A DNA stretch of 64,000 nt from an uncultured Clostridiaceae bacterium (GCA_946628065.1 CAMOWC010000006.1:18561-82560), one strand, 5' to 3'. Shown: positions 42,452 to 55,528, numbered from the stretch's first letter. Translations and numbers: made by a program. The notes: generated from the letters alone by a model not told the origin.

Positions 42452-43180
42452 TTATTGTTCCTTTGCTTCTATAATGAGTCTTTTATTTCTGTCAACATTA
42501 CTACATGTGTATAATGTTATTTCTCTTTTCCCGTTTGTATCTTTGTTAATATATGATGTGTCTTCAGGAGTTGTCTCAAATTTATTATATACTATGTATG
42601 TAACTGTACGTCCACTAGTATCTTTTATGTATATTTTATCTCCAACTTGAATGTTCTTGTTGTTTGAAAAGAATAATCCATTATGATAGTTGTGTCCAGC
42701 TATTATTGTATTGCCAACTTCATTAAGTCCAGGTCCAACTTGAATTCCTACAGCAACTTCTATTGCTTTTTTTGATGCTTTTTCAAGTACTGGGCAATTT
42801 AATCCTGTTTTTGGAATAGAAATTGTTCCTTTTTGTACAAATCCTTTATAATAAACTACTCCGTTATTAGCAGGTTTTTGCGTATCGGTTGAAGGTTCTT
42901 CTGGTACGTCTGCGTATGGATTTACAATAACATTTTCAGTAGTTTCGTTTTCTACAGTATTGTTATCAATTTCAACAATTAAATCATTTTTTGTAGTATT
43001 GTTTTCTGTAACTCTGTTAGCAATAATTCTATCAAACTGTTCTACTCCTTGACTAGCTTCTTTTTCTAAATAATACTTATTATATATGTCTATTCCTAAG
43101 AAAACTAATAGCCCTACAATTCCTAATATAGCAATAACAATGATAACTGTTAATAATTTACCATATTTATTACTTGACAT
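42452..43180 (-). CDS. Sortase
   Basis: GTISIPKTGLNCPVLEKASKKAIEVAVG; TIIAGHNYHNGLFFSN; REITLYTCSNVDRNKRLIIEA. Confidence 0.9.
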   Translation of the reverse strand: MSSNKYGKLLTVIIVIAILGIVGLLVFLGIDIYNKYYLEKEASQGVEQFDRIIANRVTENNTTKNDLIVEIDNNTVENETTENVIVNPYADVPEEPSTDTQKPANNGVVYYKGFVQKGTISIPKTGLNCPVLEKASKKAIEVAVGIQVGPGLNEVGNTIIAGHNYHNGLFFSNNKNIQVGDKIYIKDTSGRTVTYIVYNKFETTPEDTSYINKDTNGKREITLYTCSNVDRNKRLIIEAKEQ

Positions 43181-43244
43181 ATTATTTCCTCCTCTTTTGA
43201 GTATATATAATATTATAACACATTTTTATTGTTTTTGAAAGCTT

Positions 43245-45359
<2,115 letters not shown>

Positions 45360-45435
45360 TATAAAGCCTCCCTTTTTTCTAGTAAAATATTATATTACAA
45401 GCAATTCAAAAAATCAAGCAAATTAAATAAATAAT

Positions 45436-45480
45436 GGGGACGTTTCCCAAAGGGGGATTTTTCCCCCTTTGGGGACAGGT
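45436..45480. repeat. REP-like inverted repeat
   Basis: ggggacgtttcccaaagggggatttttccccctttggggacaggt. Confidence 0.75.
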
Positions 45481-45568
45481 TGTTAATAATTTGATTTTGC
45501 AAACTAAATTTGATATAATGGATATACAAGGAGAATTTCTCCTACGACATCAGCAAGAGGTGAACAGT

Positions 45569-45874
45569 ATGAAGAATGTTGAAGAACTCAGGGAAATGCA
45601 AACAAAGATTGAGAATCGCTTACAGTCTTTGAGCGACCCCGATCTGTGGGACAGCCTGTTCGACTATAAGTGCGAACTCGATGCTGTTGAGAACTTTTCC
45701 TGCGCTGCCCCGCTCAAATTTGTTGGTTCCAAAGAATTTGAGAGAGTCTGCCATGAGGCGGACGAGGCGGAGATTGTGTTCGAAGGGAAGTTTGCCAAGG
45801 TGGCACGGATTCTCCGGTTCCCGGATTCTCCGTTCTACGTGGCTAACTTGAGTCGCTTTAAGCGGCATTCCTGA
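45569..45874 (+). CDS. High-GC orphan ORF (foreign-looking)
   Basis: 101 aa MKNVEELREMQTKIENRLQSLSDPDLWDS...; RBS agaggtga; GC and codon use unlike neighbours; three in-frame CGG (45806, 45815, 45863) read as Arg. Confidence 0.65.
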   Translation: MKNVEELREMQTKIENRLQSLSDPDLWDSLFDYKCELDAVENFSCAAPLKFVGSKEFERVCHEADEAEIVFEGKFAKVARILRFPDSPFYVANLSRFKRHS

Positions 45875-45884
45875 GCTTCGAAAG

Positions 45885-45919
45885 GGCCTGCCAGACTTGG
45901 CGGGTCTTTTTTTTTTTTT
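45885..45919 (+). terminator. Rho-independent terminator of the high-GC ORF
   Basis: ggcctgccagacttggcgggtc followed by a long T tract. Confidence 0.7.
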
Positions 45920-45923
45920 CATA

Positions 45924-45983
45924 ATTTTAGGGACGCATCTAGAAATCATCATTTGTGATGATTTCTAGATGCGTCCCTAAAAT
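45924..45983. repeat. Near-perfect palindromic inverted repeat
   Basis: attttagggacgcatctagaaatcatcatttgtgatgatttctagatgcgtccctaaaat. Confidence 0.85.
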
Positions 45984-46024
45984 CAAACCTGAAGCGATGA
46001 AACCGTCCCAAACGTTTCACTTGC

Positions 46025-46579
46025 TTAAATATCCATTTGGCTTCCAAGGAATCCTGCTGCCGATTGCACTACTTTAAATTCAGACTCTCCCATTTTGATA
46101 TTTTGATCTTTTGATAATAAAATTACACTTCCTATTACGTCTCCTTGTGATACTATTGGATAAATTACTTGAGCGTTGTATCTTCTTTCTCTGCTATCAT
46201 TTTCAGTAATTGGTATAGCTATTTCATCATTATCACTACTTGTATATATCTCTTTATTTTCAATGACTTCTTCTAATTCTTTGCTTAGCCCTTGCTCCAA
46301 AAATTCCTTTTTTGAGCCTCCTGATACAGCAATTACAGTGTCTTTATCCGTTATACACGCAATATGTCCTGTTGTTTTTGCAAGAGTTTCTGCATATCCT
46401 GTTGCGAATTCAGAAAGTTCCCCTATTGGTGAGTATTTCTTTAAAATTACTTCTCCTTCCTTGTCTGTAAATATCTCAAGTGGATCTCCTTCTTTAATTC
46501 GAAGTGTCCTTCTTATTTCTTTTGGAATAACAATTCTCCCTAAATCATCTATTCGTCTAACGACTCCAGTTGCTTTCAC
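46025..46579 (-). CDS. spoVT: SpoVT/AbrB-type transition-state regulator with GAF-like C-terminus
   Basis: MKATGVVRRIDDLGRIVIPKEIRRTLRIKEGDPLEIFTD. Confidence 0.93.
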   Translation of the reverse strand: MKATGVVRRIDDLGRIVIPKEIRRTLRIKEGDPLEIFTDKEGEVILKKYSPIGELSEFATGYAETLAKTTGHIACITDKDTVIAVSGGSKKEFLEQGLSKELEEVIENKEIYTSSDNDEIAIPITENDSRERRYNAQVIYPIVSQGDVIGSVILLSKDQNIKMGESEFKVVQSAAGFLGSQMDI

Positions 46580-46641
46580 TTTTCTTCCTCCTTGTTTTTA
46601 ATTTTATGTTCTTATTATTACAAAAAATTGCAAATTTATAC

Positions 46642-46678
46642 AAAAAAACAAACTTTGATAATCAAAGTTTGTTTTTTT
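46642..46678 (-). terminator. Rho-independent terminator
   Basis: aaaaaacaaactttgataatcaaagtttgttttttta. Confidence 0.6.
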
Positions 46679-46695
46679 ATTTACTTATATTGCTA

Positions 46696-48105
46696 TCAGT
46701 CTAGTCTTTCATGATTTTCTTCTCTTTGCTCTTGATGTGTATCTTGTATTTGCATAAAGCTTCTATCATTTGCTCTTGCCCTTTCCTCTGGAGTTAAGTC
46801 CCAACTGTGACCTACTGATTGTTTTTCTACCGGATGTGGGTTAGTTCCTTCTGTTAATAGTTTAGTCTCCTTGGGTTTTAACAATTCTAATAATCTCTTT
46901 TTAATTGCATAGCTACGTGGCATGTATGTGTGTATCTCTGTTTCGTGATAAAGTATTGATGGGCTGCTACTATCGTACCTTTCAGGGTTTTCCATTATAT
47001 CTGAGGCTAAATCGAACCAATTATTTCGCGATAATTCTCCAGTGCTTCTAAATGTTACCCTTCTTCCATATTGAAAGTTATCTTCGAAATCTGTCGCTAT
47101 TCCGTGGTTTGAAAGAGCTTTGCCTAGTGTTTGTAATAACTCTAGATTTTCATCGGTAACTCTTAGCATAGCATAGGAGTTTCTTAGTCCATGTCCTTCG
47201 CAACAAAACATGCTTGGAGCTCCATGTTCATAAGCAGTTCTTAAAAAACGTGTAAGACCTCTATTTCCTTCTCCAAATTTTATGAAAGCCTCTTCTCTTG
47301 CTTTATCGCTTAGTGTTGTTAAATCAGCATATGAATCAGGTAAGCTTAAATCTCTCTCTAGTCTTTCTATAATGCTCTGCCTTGCTCTTTCAAATAATCC
47401 TTTTTTTGATGTTGTTTGATGCGTACGGCCATCCATAGCTTCAACTATAGTTTCTAATTTGTGTATTATCTGTGAGTCAGTTACATAAGGGTTGATACTG
47501 TTGCGCGTATTGTTATAAATCTGTGGATTCATTTTAATCGTGTTGTTTAGCAACACTACTGCATTTGCAGGTCCTAAGCTACGTACTCCAAAAGAATGCG
47601 AGTATAGTTTTAATTGTCTGGCACGTTCTTCAATTTTCATCATCTTTTGAATAATTGGATGGCATGCCTCCAAATCAATTTTGCCTTTTGCGCCTTCAGC
47701 AATCAAATCAAATATCTCATTTTTTTGCCTTGGTTTTGCATGAATTGAAAGTTCAGCTTTAGGTTTTCCACGCTCAATATGGTTACGTATGTCAATGCCG
47801 TTTATTCCACTTCTTTTTTTGAATACATTTTGCAAAATATTAAATAATCTTTCTCTGTTTTCATCAGTAATTTCAATAGATAAATATGGATCATTATTTG
47901 CGTCTTTGTGGCCAGCACAGCTAGCTTCAGTTTTTATTCCGTGTTCTATACACTGACGAAGTGCTTCTTCTAGGTGAATGTTTCCTTCTGCCCATTCCTT
48001 AATTGCTGTTTCTTGTTCTTCTCTGTCTGTAGGAATTTCAACTGGTATTCCAGTGTTATATTTTCCTTTGTCTTCTGTCAAATTTACTCCTCCTCTATCT
48101 ATCAA
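46696..48105 (-). CDS. Hypothetical protein with internally duplicated Cys-x-GH module
   Basis: GNIHLEEALRQCIEHGIKTEASCAGH...YLSIEITDENRERLFNILQNV versus GNRGLTRFLRTAYEHGAPSMFCCEGH...YAMLRVTDENLELLQTLGKAL. Confidence 0.6.
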   Translation of the reverse strand: MIDRGGVNLTEDKGKYNTGIPVEIPTDREEQETAIKEWAEGNIHLEEALRQCIEHGIKTEASCAGHKDANNDPYLSIEITDENRERLFNILQNVFKKRSGINGIDIRNHIERGKPKAELSIHAKPRQKNEIFDLIAEGAKGKIDLEACHPIIQKMMKIEERARQLKLYSHSFGVRSLGPANAVVLLNNTIKMNPQIYNNTRNSINPYVTDSQIIHKLETIVEAMDGRTHQTTSKKGLFERARQSIIERLERDLSLPDSYADLTTLSDKAREEAFIKFGEGNRGLTRFLRTAYEHGAPSMFCCEGHGLRNSYAMLRVTDENLELLQTLGKALSNHGIATDFEDNFQYGRRVTFRSTGELSRNNWFDLASDIMENPERYDSSSPSILYHETEIHTYMPRSYAIKKRLLELLKPKETKLLTEGTNPHPVEKQSVGHSWDLTPEERARANDRSFMQIQDTHQEQREENHERLD

Positions 48106-48112
48106 TTAGTTC

Positions 48113-50098
48113 TTATTCCTGCTCTTCTGCAGTTTCAGTTCTAGGGGCAAAAATGCTTCCTTTATATTTGTCTATAATATATCCTAAGTCTTTTGAAAAC
48201 TCATCTAGCATTACCATCTTTATGCTTATGTCTTTTCCCTTTACGTAGTCATCCATAATTTGTTTTAACTGTTTTATATTTTTAATCTCTGGCTCGATTT
48301 CTTTTTGGTGTGTGTCTACCCTTTTTCTTAATATCTCTCTTATTGTAACCATATCCTCATTACTTGCGCATGAAAGTCTTTGGAACATTTGATGTACATC
48401 ATAATATTTAAATATTGGGATATCCATACATTCTTTTTCAAATCTATCATAGAACGTTTCCATTTTCATTGGTATGCATTTAAATAATTCCTCAGCCTTA
48501 TCCCTATACATTTTGTCTTTTAACTGAGCATTTATTTCATGGAAATGTTTTAAAATTTCATCCATTTCAGTGCTATTTTTTTCAACAGCAACAGTAGATA
48601 GTTCTTTTTCTACGTCTTCACAATAAGTTGAATTTAATGAAGCAACATTCATTCCGTTAAAGAAAATTGATTTTACAGTTTTCATATCATATGAGATTAA
48701 TCCACTTTTTGAAAAATAGCTAAAATATGCAAAAAGCTTTACTACTTCAACAAGAGTTACCTTGCCTTCTTTAATATCACTTATTATGCTTTCTATTACT
48801 TTATCGAATTCGTCATCAGATATTTTCCAATATTCTTCTGTAAGAAGCCTTTTATATCCTGGTAGCTTGTCTGTATCTATTGTGTTTATTATGTTTTCCA
48901 TATCGGCCTTGAATATTTTCATGTCAAATATTCTAGTTCTTACATATAGTTCTATGAATTTAAAAAATCTATAATCTGACTTAAAATTATAGTAATAGTT
49001 GTTGTCAAATTCTTTTATATAAAACTGCCTATTGTCCATTAATACTCTTGATGAAACTAAAATTGCTTTGTATTCTTCATTACTCATAATGTTTATGAAT
49101 TTGTCTTTAGTAATTTTTCCTGCTTTAATTTCAAATGAAATTGCTATAGTGAAAATAAGCATTGTCTGCATAATACGATAATTGGTATTAGGGTAATTCT
49201 TATTAACCATTTCGTAAATCTTTTTAAAATCATTAAGTGAATGCTTTAAAATTCTTAAGTTTCTTGTGCCACTCTTATTAAATGTAGATACAATTAGTCC
49301 TGTATTTTCTCTTAAGAACCTCAATAAATCTGGATTTGTTTCATACCTCATTAGTAAGCCGTTTATTATATAATTAAATTCAGGAGCATATTCAAAGGTC
49401 TCTCCTATAAGCTTCTCTTTTATTCTTTCGTAGTCATTTGCTTTATCAAAAACATACTCAATTTTGTCTCTAATTTTTTCTACCATAGGCTTTTCTGTTT
49501 TTGCCAAATCCCCTTCTTTGTCTAGAAGGTAAGTTGCAATAAATGTTTTCATTTCAAGATTGCTACTTTTTAGCTTTGTAGATAGTTCTTTTTCATTGCA
49601 TATAATAATTGTTTTGATATGGTCATGTTCAACAAAATTGTTTATATATCCTAAAATATCTATTACATCAACATTAGCTCTTTCCAAGTCGTCAAAACAA
49701 AGTACTTTGTCATCAGTAGAAAAGAATTTAGCATAGTCTATTTTGTCACCATTTTGAGTAACCCCAAAAAAATTAGCCATATCCAATCCGGTTTTTGCAT
49801 ACTCTGGAATGTTACTCTGTCCATTTGAATCCATGAATCGCTTTAGATTTTTATCCATTAGTTGAGTTGTCTCTATAAATATTTTTTTGCTTATATCTTC
49901 TAGATTAGAAATACCATACAGTGACATATATACAGTGGTAAATTGTTTTCCATTAAATTGCATTCCGTCTATTTTTTTACGTATTTTGTTATTCCAAAAG
50001 TAGGTTTTTCCGCTTCCCCATTCTCCATTAATCATAATAGCATAATCTGTATATTCTGCTCTTACATAGTCTAATATACTCTCAACTAAATCTTCCAT
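48113..50098 (-). CDS. KAP-family-like P-loop NTPase
   Basis: YAIMINGEWGSGKTYFWNNKI; VLCFDDLERANVDVIDILGYINNFVEHDHIKTIIICNE; uses AGG as Arg (GYKRLLT). Confidence 0.8.
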   Translation of the reverse strand: MEDLVESILDYVRAEYTDYAIMINGEWGSGKTYFWNNKIRKKIDGMQFNGKQFTTVYMSLYGISNLEDISKKIFIETTQLMDKNLKRFMDSNGQSNIPEYAKTGLDMANFFGVTQNGDKIDYAKFFSTDDKVLCFDDLERANVDVIDILGYINNFVEHDHIKTIIICNEKELSTKLKSSNLEMKTFIATYLLDKEGDLAKTEKPMVEKIRDKIEYVFDKANDYERIKEKLIGETFEYAPEFNYIINGLLMRYETNPDLLRFLRENTGLIVSTFNKSGTRNLRILKHSLNDFKKIYEMVNKNYPNTNYRIMQTMLIFTIAISFEIKAGKITKDKFINIMSNEEYKAILVSSRVLMDNRQFYIKEFDNNYYYNFKSDYRFFKFIELYVRTRIFDMKIFKADMENIINTIDTDKLPGYKRLLTEEYWKISDDEFDKVIESIISDIKEGKVTLVEVVKLFAYFSYFSKSGLISYDMKTVKSIFFNGMNVASLNSTYCEDVEKELSTVAVEKNSTEMDEILKHFHEINAQLKDKMYRDKAEELFKCIPMKMETFYDRFEKECMDIPIFKYYDVHQMFQRLSCASNEDMVTIREILRKRVDTHQKEIEPEIKNIKQLKQIMDDYVKGKDISIKMVMLDEFSKDLGYIIDKYKGSIFAPRTETAEEQE

Positions 50099-50109
50099 TT
50101 TTCCTCCTT

Positions 50110-50772
50110 TTAATCTTTTGCAAATGTCAATACTGATACTTCTTTTGCTCCTGACAATTTAAGAATTCTTGAGCATTCCTTAGCTGTACTCCCTGTTGTA
50201 TATATATCATCGAAAAGTATAATCTTTTTATCTTTTATTTTTTGTTTTGTGTTATATGTATATGCATCTTTTACATTATTTTGTCTTTCCTTTGCACTTA
50301 AGCTACTTTGCGTTTTAGTTTGTTTTGTTTTTATCAATGCATCTTTTATGTATTCTATATTTAATTCTTTTGCCACCTTTTTAGCGATTAAATCAGCTTG
50401 GTTGTAGCCTCTTAAAATTTGTTTTTTTCTATACATTGGTACAGGAATAATTATATCATAAGTTTTTAAAAATCTACATATTTTTTCATTTTTTAGCATG
50501 AGTTTTGAAAATGTTTCTGCAAGTTCTGGCTCATCATGGAACTTATAATTTAACATCTTTTCTCTTATTTCATTTTTATAATTATATGCATATAAATGGT
50601 ACTTAAAAAAAGCATTTTTAACTTTTTTTATACTGTCTCTTTTTAAATATTTTATTTTAACTTCACACTTTTTACATAAATAGTCTTTGTTTATTTTTCC
50701 ACAAAACCCACATTTAGGTGGAAATATAATATCTAAGATTTTTGAAAATAAATCTAATAATTTTTGGGGCAT
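50110..50772 (-). CDS. ComF family phosphoribosyltransferase-like protein
   Basis: IIFPPKCGFCGKINKDYLCKKCE; RGYNQADLIAKKVAKEL; IILFDDIYTTGSTAKECSRILK. Confidence 0.92.
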   Translation of the reverse strand: MPQKLLDLFSKILDIIFPPKCGFCGKINKDYLCKKCEVKIKYLKRDSIKKVKNAFFKYHLYAYNYKNEIREKMLNYKFHDEPELAETFSKLMLKNEKICRFLKTYDIIIPVPMYRKKQILRGYNQADLIAKKVAKELNIEYIKDALIKTKQTKTQSSLSAKERQNNVKDAYTYNTKQKIKDKKIILFDDIYTTGSTAKECSRILKLSGAKEVSVLTFAKD

Positions 50773-50815
50773 AGCTCGTCTCCTCTTTGATATAAAATTG
50801 CCCCCTTATTTAAAC

Positions 50816-53034
50816 TTAAAAAAAGCTTCTTAGTTTAAATTCTAGTCCCGTATTTCGGGTTTTTGCATCCGCATTTCTTATCATAAACTCAATTAGTTTA
50901 TTTGATCCAATTACAATCAATAGTTTCTTTGCCCTTGTTATTGCCGTATACAAAAGGTTCCTTGTTAGTAGCATTGGAGATGATTGCGGAATTACAAGAA
51001 TAACAACATTAAATTCACTTCCTTGGGATTTGTGTATAGTTATCCCATATGCTAGCTCTATTTCTTCTAAATTTGAAAATGAATACCACGCAGATTTGTC
51101 ATCATCAAATTCTACTTTAATTTGCTTTTCTTCTTGGTCAATTTTTGCGATTGTGCCTATTTCCCCATTAAATATTCCTGTGCCAACTTCTTTTCCTGCT
51201 TTTTTCTCCCAGAAAATATCATAATCATTTTTTATTTGCATGACTCTGTCTCCCTCTCTGAAAGTTTGCTCTCCATATGTTTTTTCTTGCTTAAAATCGT
51301 TTTTAGGGTTTAGTGCATCTTGAAGTGCTTTATTTAGTTCCTTTGTACCAAGCATTCCTTTTTTTGTTGGTGTTAAGACTTGCATGTCTTTATAGAATTC
51401 ATAGTCACCGTAGCTTTTAAGTCTGCCATTTACAAGTGATATAACCTGGCTTAGAATTTTTTCTTGTGATTGCTCATTTATGTAAAAAAAGTCTTCTTCT
51501 GTATCCTGTGCTTCCATGCTTCCTTTTGGAATAAATGCTTCTCCCTTATTTACATGGTGCGCATTTACAATTATCTTGCTTTTTGCAGCCTGTCTAAAAA
51601 TTTTATTCAAACTTATTACTGATGTTTCTCCAGATTCTATTATATCTTTTAATACACTGCCTGGGCCTACAGATGGTAGCTGATTGCTATCACCAACTAG
51701 TACAAGTTTTGTCCCTAAATATATTCCTTTTGTTAAGTAATTCATAAGAAAAACGTCCACCATAGACATTTCATCTACTATAATTACATCTCCATCTATT
51801 GGCATTATGTCATAATCTACATTTTCTAGTTTTAGTTCATCTTGAATTTTCCCGATTTCAAGAAGTCTGTGTATGGTTTTTGCTTCTTTTCCTGTAGTCT
51901 CAGACATTCTTTTAGCTGCTCTTCCAGTTGGAGCACATAAAACAACTTTCTGTCCTATTCCTTCATAAATTGCAATTATTTCTTTAATTATCGTAGTTTT
52001 CCCGCGTTCCAGGGCCTCCAGTTATAACACACACATTATTTTCATTTACAGCTTCTACAGCTTCTTTTTGCTTTTCTGATAACTCAATATCGAGATTCTT
52101 CTCTTGTTTTTTCATTTCTTGTTTAAAGTTTTTTATTTTCTTGGTATTTTTTGAATTCATAAGCATATAAAGCTTTTCTGCAATATTTTTCTCTGCTTTG
52201 TAAAATGGATACAAGTAAATCCATTCGGCATCTTCTCTTTTTTCTATTACGATTTGATTTTTACCAATTAAATTAATAAAGCAATCTTTTATTTCATCAC
52301 TTGTTACATCTAACATATCTATAACAAATTGAATTAAGTTTTCTTTTGCAGTGCATGTATGTCCATTATATGTAGCTAAAATTAGCCCATATTTTATACC
52401 GCTTTCAATCCTTTTGTCGCTATTATATGGCAATCCTAAATCCATTGCCATTTTATCAATCTTTTTAAAATCTACTCCATATGTAATATCAATTAATACA
52501 TATGGATTTTCTTCTATCGCGTGTATAGCATTTACTCCGAAGAGCATCATATACTTTTTTAGCATTGCCACTGCTTATTCCAAATCTCTCTAAAAAACTT
52601 ACAATCTGCCACATTTCCCATTTTTCATTAAATTCTTGTGCAATTTCTAAAGCCTTGGTTTCGCTTATTCCTCTTATTTCTGCAAGTCTTACAGGCTCAA
52701 ATTTAAATACAGCCATGGTTTCTTCTCCAAAAGCTTTTACTATCCTTTTGGCAAGCGCAGGTCCCACTCCTTTTATTATTCCACCAGCTAAGTATTTTTC
52801 CAGTGCATCAATTGTTTCTGGCATAAGTTTCTCAAAAGTGTCTATTTTAAACTGTCTCCCATATTCTTGGTGCATTACAAATTTTCCAACAATCTTAAGA
52901 GTATCTCCTTGGTTAATAAAAGGAAGATACCCTACTGCAGTTATTCTTTCTTCATCTGTTTCCATTTCACATATGGTATAGCCGTTTGCTTCATTTTGAT
53001 AAATTATATCTTCAACCGTCCCTTTAAGTTCCAA
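50816..53034 (-). CDS. recD2: ATP-dependent RecD-like DNA helicase; needs two +1 shifts at CGG
   Basis: ORFs 53034-52489, 52571-51984 and 51907-50816 join by skipping C52539 (KKVYDAL-GVNAIHAIEENPYVLIDI) and C52004 (VCVITGGPGT-GKTTIIK, Walker A). Confidence 0.95.
52002..52004 (-). other. putative +1 recoding site ACG CGG G -> ACG (c) GGG
   Basis: RecD2 Walker A GGPGT(c)GKTT. Confidence 0.94.
52537..52539 (-). other. putative +1 recoding site CTT CGG A -> CTT (c) GGA
   Basis: 165 codons after ATG 53034, in-frame. Confidence 0.92.
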
Positions 53035-53083
53035 GTTTTCACCTCTTATTTAGGGCAAAGACTTTATTATCTTTGCCCTAATT

Positions 53084-54536
53084 TTATTTTCTCTTTAACT
53101 TTCTTAGTATTATATCTCTTACTTCATATACGTATTTTTCGCCAAGTATTATTAGCATTAGTAAATATACTATCATACCAATTATCATCTTAAAGGCAAC
53201 AGATATTAGAGCTGTTTTTACTATTATGCCTACTATAAAGCATGTTATTAACATCACAACAGACGCAATTAAGTATTTTTTTCCTGAATATATTGCCTTT
53301 TTTATGTCAATTTCATCTCTTACATAATACATTTGCACTAGAACAACTACAAATTGCGAAATAGTCGTTGAAAAGGCCGCTCCATATGCTCCATTTGTTA
53401 TAATTAAAATCCAATTTAGCAAAATATTTACAACTAATCCAGCCAAAATTGAAAGCGTATATTTTTTTTGCTGTTTAGTTGGAAGCAAATATTGTGTTCC
53501 AATTACATTTGTTATTCCGCATTCCAAGTATCGTAGGTGCTAGAATATTAAATATTATTGCTGCATCTTTGTACTCCTCTCCTAAGAAAATTGGTACAAA
53601 CTCTTTTGATACAGCAATTGCACCTAGCATCATTGGAAATGCTAATAAAAAGGTGAATCTAAATGACTTTAGAATATAGTCATTTAATTTCTTTTTGTCT
53701 CCACTTGCAAAAATACTTGCAATTCTTGGAACCATTACTATTCCAAGTGATGAAACTACAGTGAACAAAACATTAGTTATTTTATATGCTTCCTCATAGT
53801 TTCCTAAAGCAGATTTATCTGTAATCATATATCCAATCATAGTTTTGTCTACTATATTGTATATTTTTACTGCTATCTGCGGAATAAACAACATTATAAT
53901 TGGAATAGCATGTCTTATAATATTTATGTGTTTTACTTTTATTCCTCTAAAATATTTTGGCAGATAAAGCCAGAGTGAAATGTTGCCTATAAGGTCTGCA
54001 AGTGAATATATTAATAGATATTTTTCTAAGTCTCCTTGGTTTCTTACAAATATAAAAATACATGCAACACTCGCTGTTCTTACTATTACATTTCTAATTA
54101 CTGTTTTTTTAAATTCTTCCATCCCTTGAAAGAACCAACTTATGTCAAATGCAAAAGCTAGCAAGTACAGTATAAGTATTTGGTAATATCCTTTATATTC
54201 GTCATGGGTAGCATATGTCAATATAAATACAGCAAGAGCAATTGCCATAGTTATAAATCTAAACAAAATTATTTCTATAAAAACTTTTTTTCTTCTACTC
54301 ACATTGTCTCTTGCATATGCTATCTCTCTTTGTCCATACATTGAAACTCCAAGAGAACCAAACAATGTAAAATACGTTACTATTGATATCGTAAAGCTAT
54401 AAATTCCTACATTTTCTGCTCCGAGAACTCTTGATATATACGGTGTTGTTATAATTGGTAATATAAGTATTAGCACTTGGTATACAAGATTATATAAAAA
54501 GTTCTTTTTTATACTCTTTGTTTCCAATTTCCCCAT
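53084..54536 (-). CDS. Polysaccharide biosynthesis/flippase (MATE/Wzx-like); needs one +1 shift at CGG
   Basis: SIKKNFLYNLVYQVLILILPIITTPYISRVLGAENVGIYSFTISI...APTILGM-GITNVIGTQYLLPTKQQKKYT; skip C53519. Confidence 0.92.
53517..53519 (-). other. putative +1 recoding site ATG CGG A -> ATG (c) GGA
   Basis: In-frame with start; joins ORF 53527-53084. Confidence 0.92.
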
Positions 54537-54581
54537 CCTTTCTCTATGAGGATTATTATACCACACTGTAAATTATTTTGA

Positions 54582-54935
54582 CTAGTTTATATTAATATTT
54601 TCTATGATTTCTTTGCAATCTTTCCAGTCCACTGATTTTATCTGGTAGTTGTCAGATGCTATTTTATCAATTATATCTTTCGTATTATCTGTTGATCCCA
54701 AATCTGCAACAATAATCTGTTTAATCATTTCTTCTTTTCCATAAATTATTCTAAACAAAAAATTTCTTAAAAATCCTTCAATATGCGATTCCTGATTTTT
54801 AGCTGCTACAATTAAATAAATTCCATCTGGTTTTAAATTTGTATATGTAAATATATAATAAATATTTTTTATTATTTCCATTAATCCATATATTGCAAGG
54901 ACAGAAATTATTATATTTAAAATAAAATCAAGCAT
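54582..54935 (-). CDS. Short membrane protein with GT2-like segment
   Basis: IYLIVAAKNQESHIEGFLRNFLFRI...IIVADLGSTDNTKDII. Confidence 0.6.
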   Translation of the reverse strand: MLDFILNIIISVLAIYGLMEIIKNIYYIFTYTNLKPDGIYLIVAAKNQESHIEGFLRNFLFRIIYGKEEMIKQIIVADLGSTDNTKDIIDKIASDNYQIKSVDWKDCKEIIENININ

Positions 54936-54997
54936 AATGTATCCTCCCTTGAAAATATATTATGCTTGATTTTATTTTCATGTGAAACTATTTACTG

Positions 54998-55528
54998 TTA
55001 ATTGCTTTCTTTTGGGTTTACAATATTTTGTATATCATCGTTTTGCTTAATACTGTCATACACATAAGCATATGCGTCCTTATTTTGTGTTATGGCAGTT
55101 ATTGCAACATCTTTGTCCTCTCTTAACCTTTTACTTGCATATTTTAGAATGATTCCTTTATTTTTTACAGCTTCAAGAACTATATCTTTGTCATCTCTTA
55201 GTTTTTCACTTGCATAATAAAGAATCTGCCCATCTACTTTAACTCCTGCCATAATTATGTCTTTATCGTTTAGCAGTCTTTCGCTTGCATAGCATGCTAC
55301 CCAGCCTGTCTTTTTTACAGCCTCTAGAACAATGTCTTTATTATCTTTTAGCCTATCAGATGCAAACTCCAGTTCAATACCATCATTTTTTACTGCCTCA
55401 AAAGTAACTTCTTCATCGTCATGAAGCCTATTTGATGCAAACTCATATACCCAGGCTTCCTGTTTTACTGCATTTAATATAAAGTCTTTGTTATCTGCAT
55501 TTTCTATTATATCCTCTTTGTTATACAT
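54998..55528 (-). CDS. DUF4116-like repeat protein
   Basis: Repeats of KDIVLEAVKxxGxxLxYASxRLRDDKDI. Confidence 0.8.
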   Translation of the reverse strand: MYNKEDIIENADNKDFILNAVKQEAWVYEFASNRLHDDEEVTFEAVKNDGIELEFASDRLKDNKDIVLEAVKKTGWVACYASERLLNDKDIIMAGVKVDGQILYYASEKLRDDKDIVLEAVKNKGIILKYASKRLREDKDVAITAITQNKDAYAYVYDSIKQNDDIQNIVNPKESN

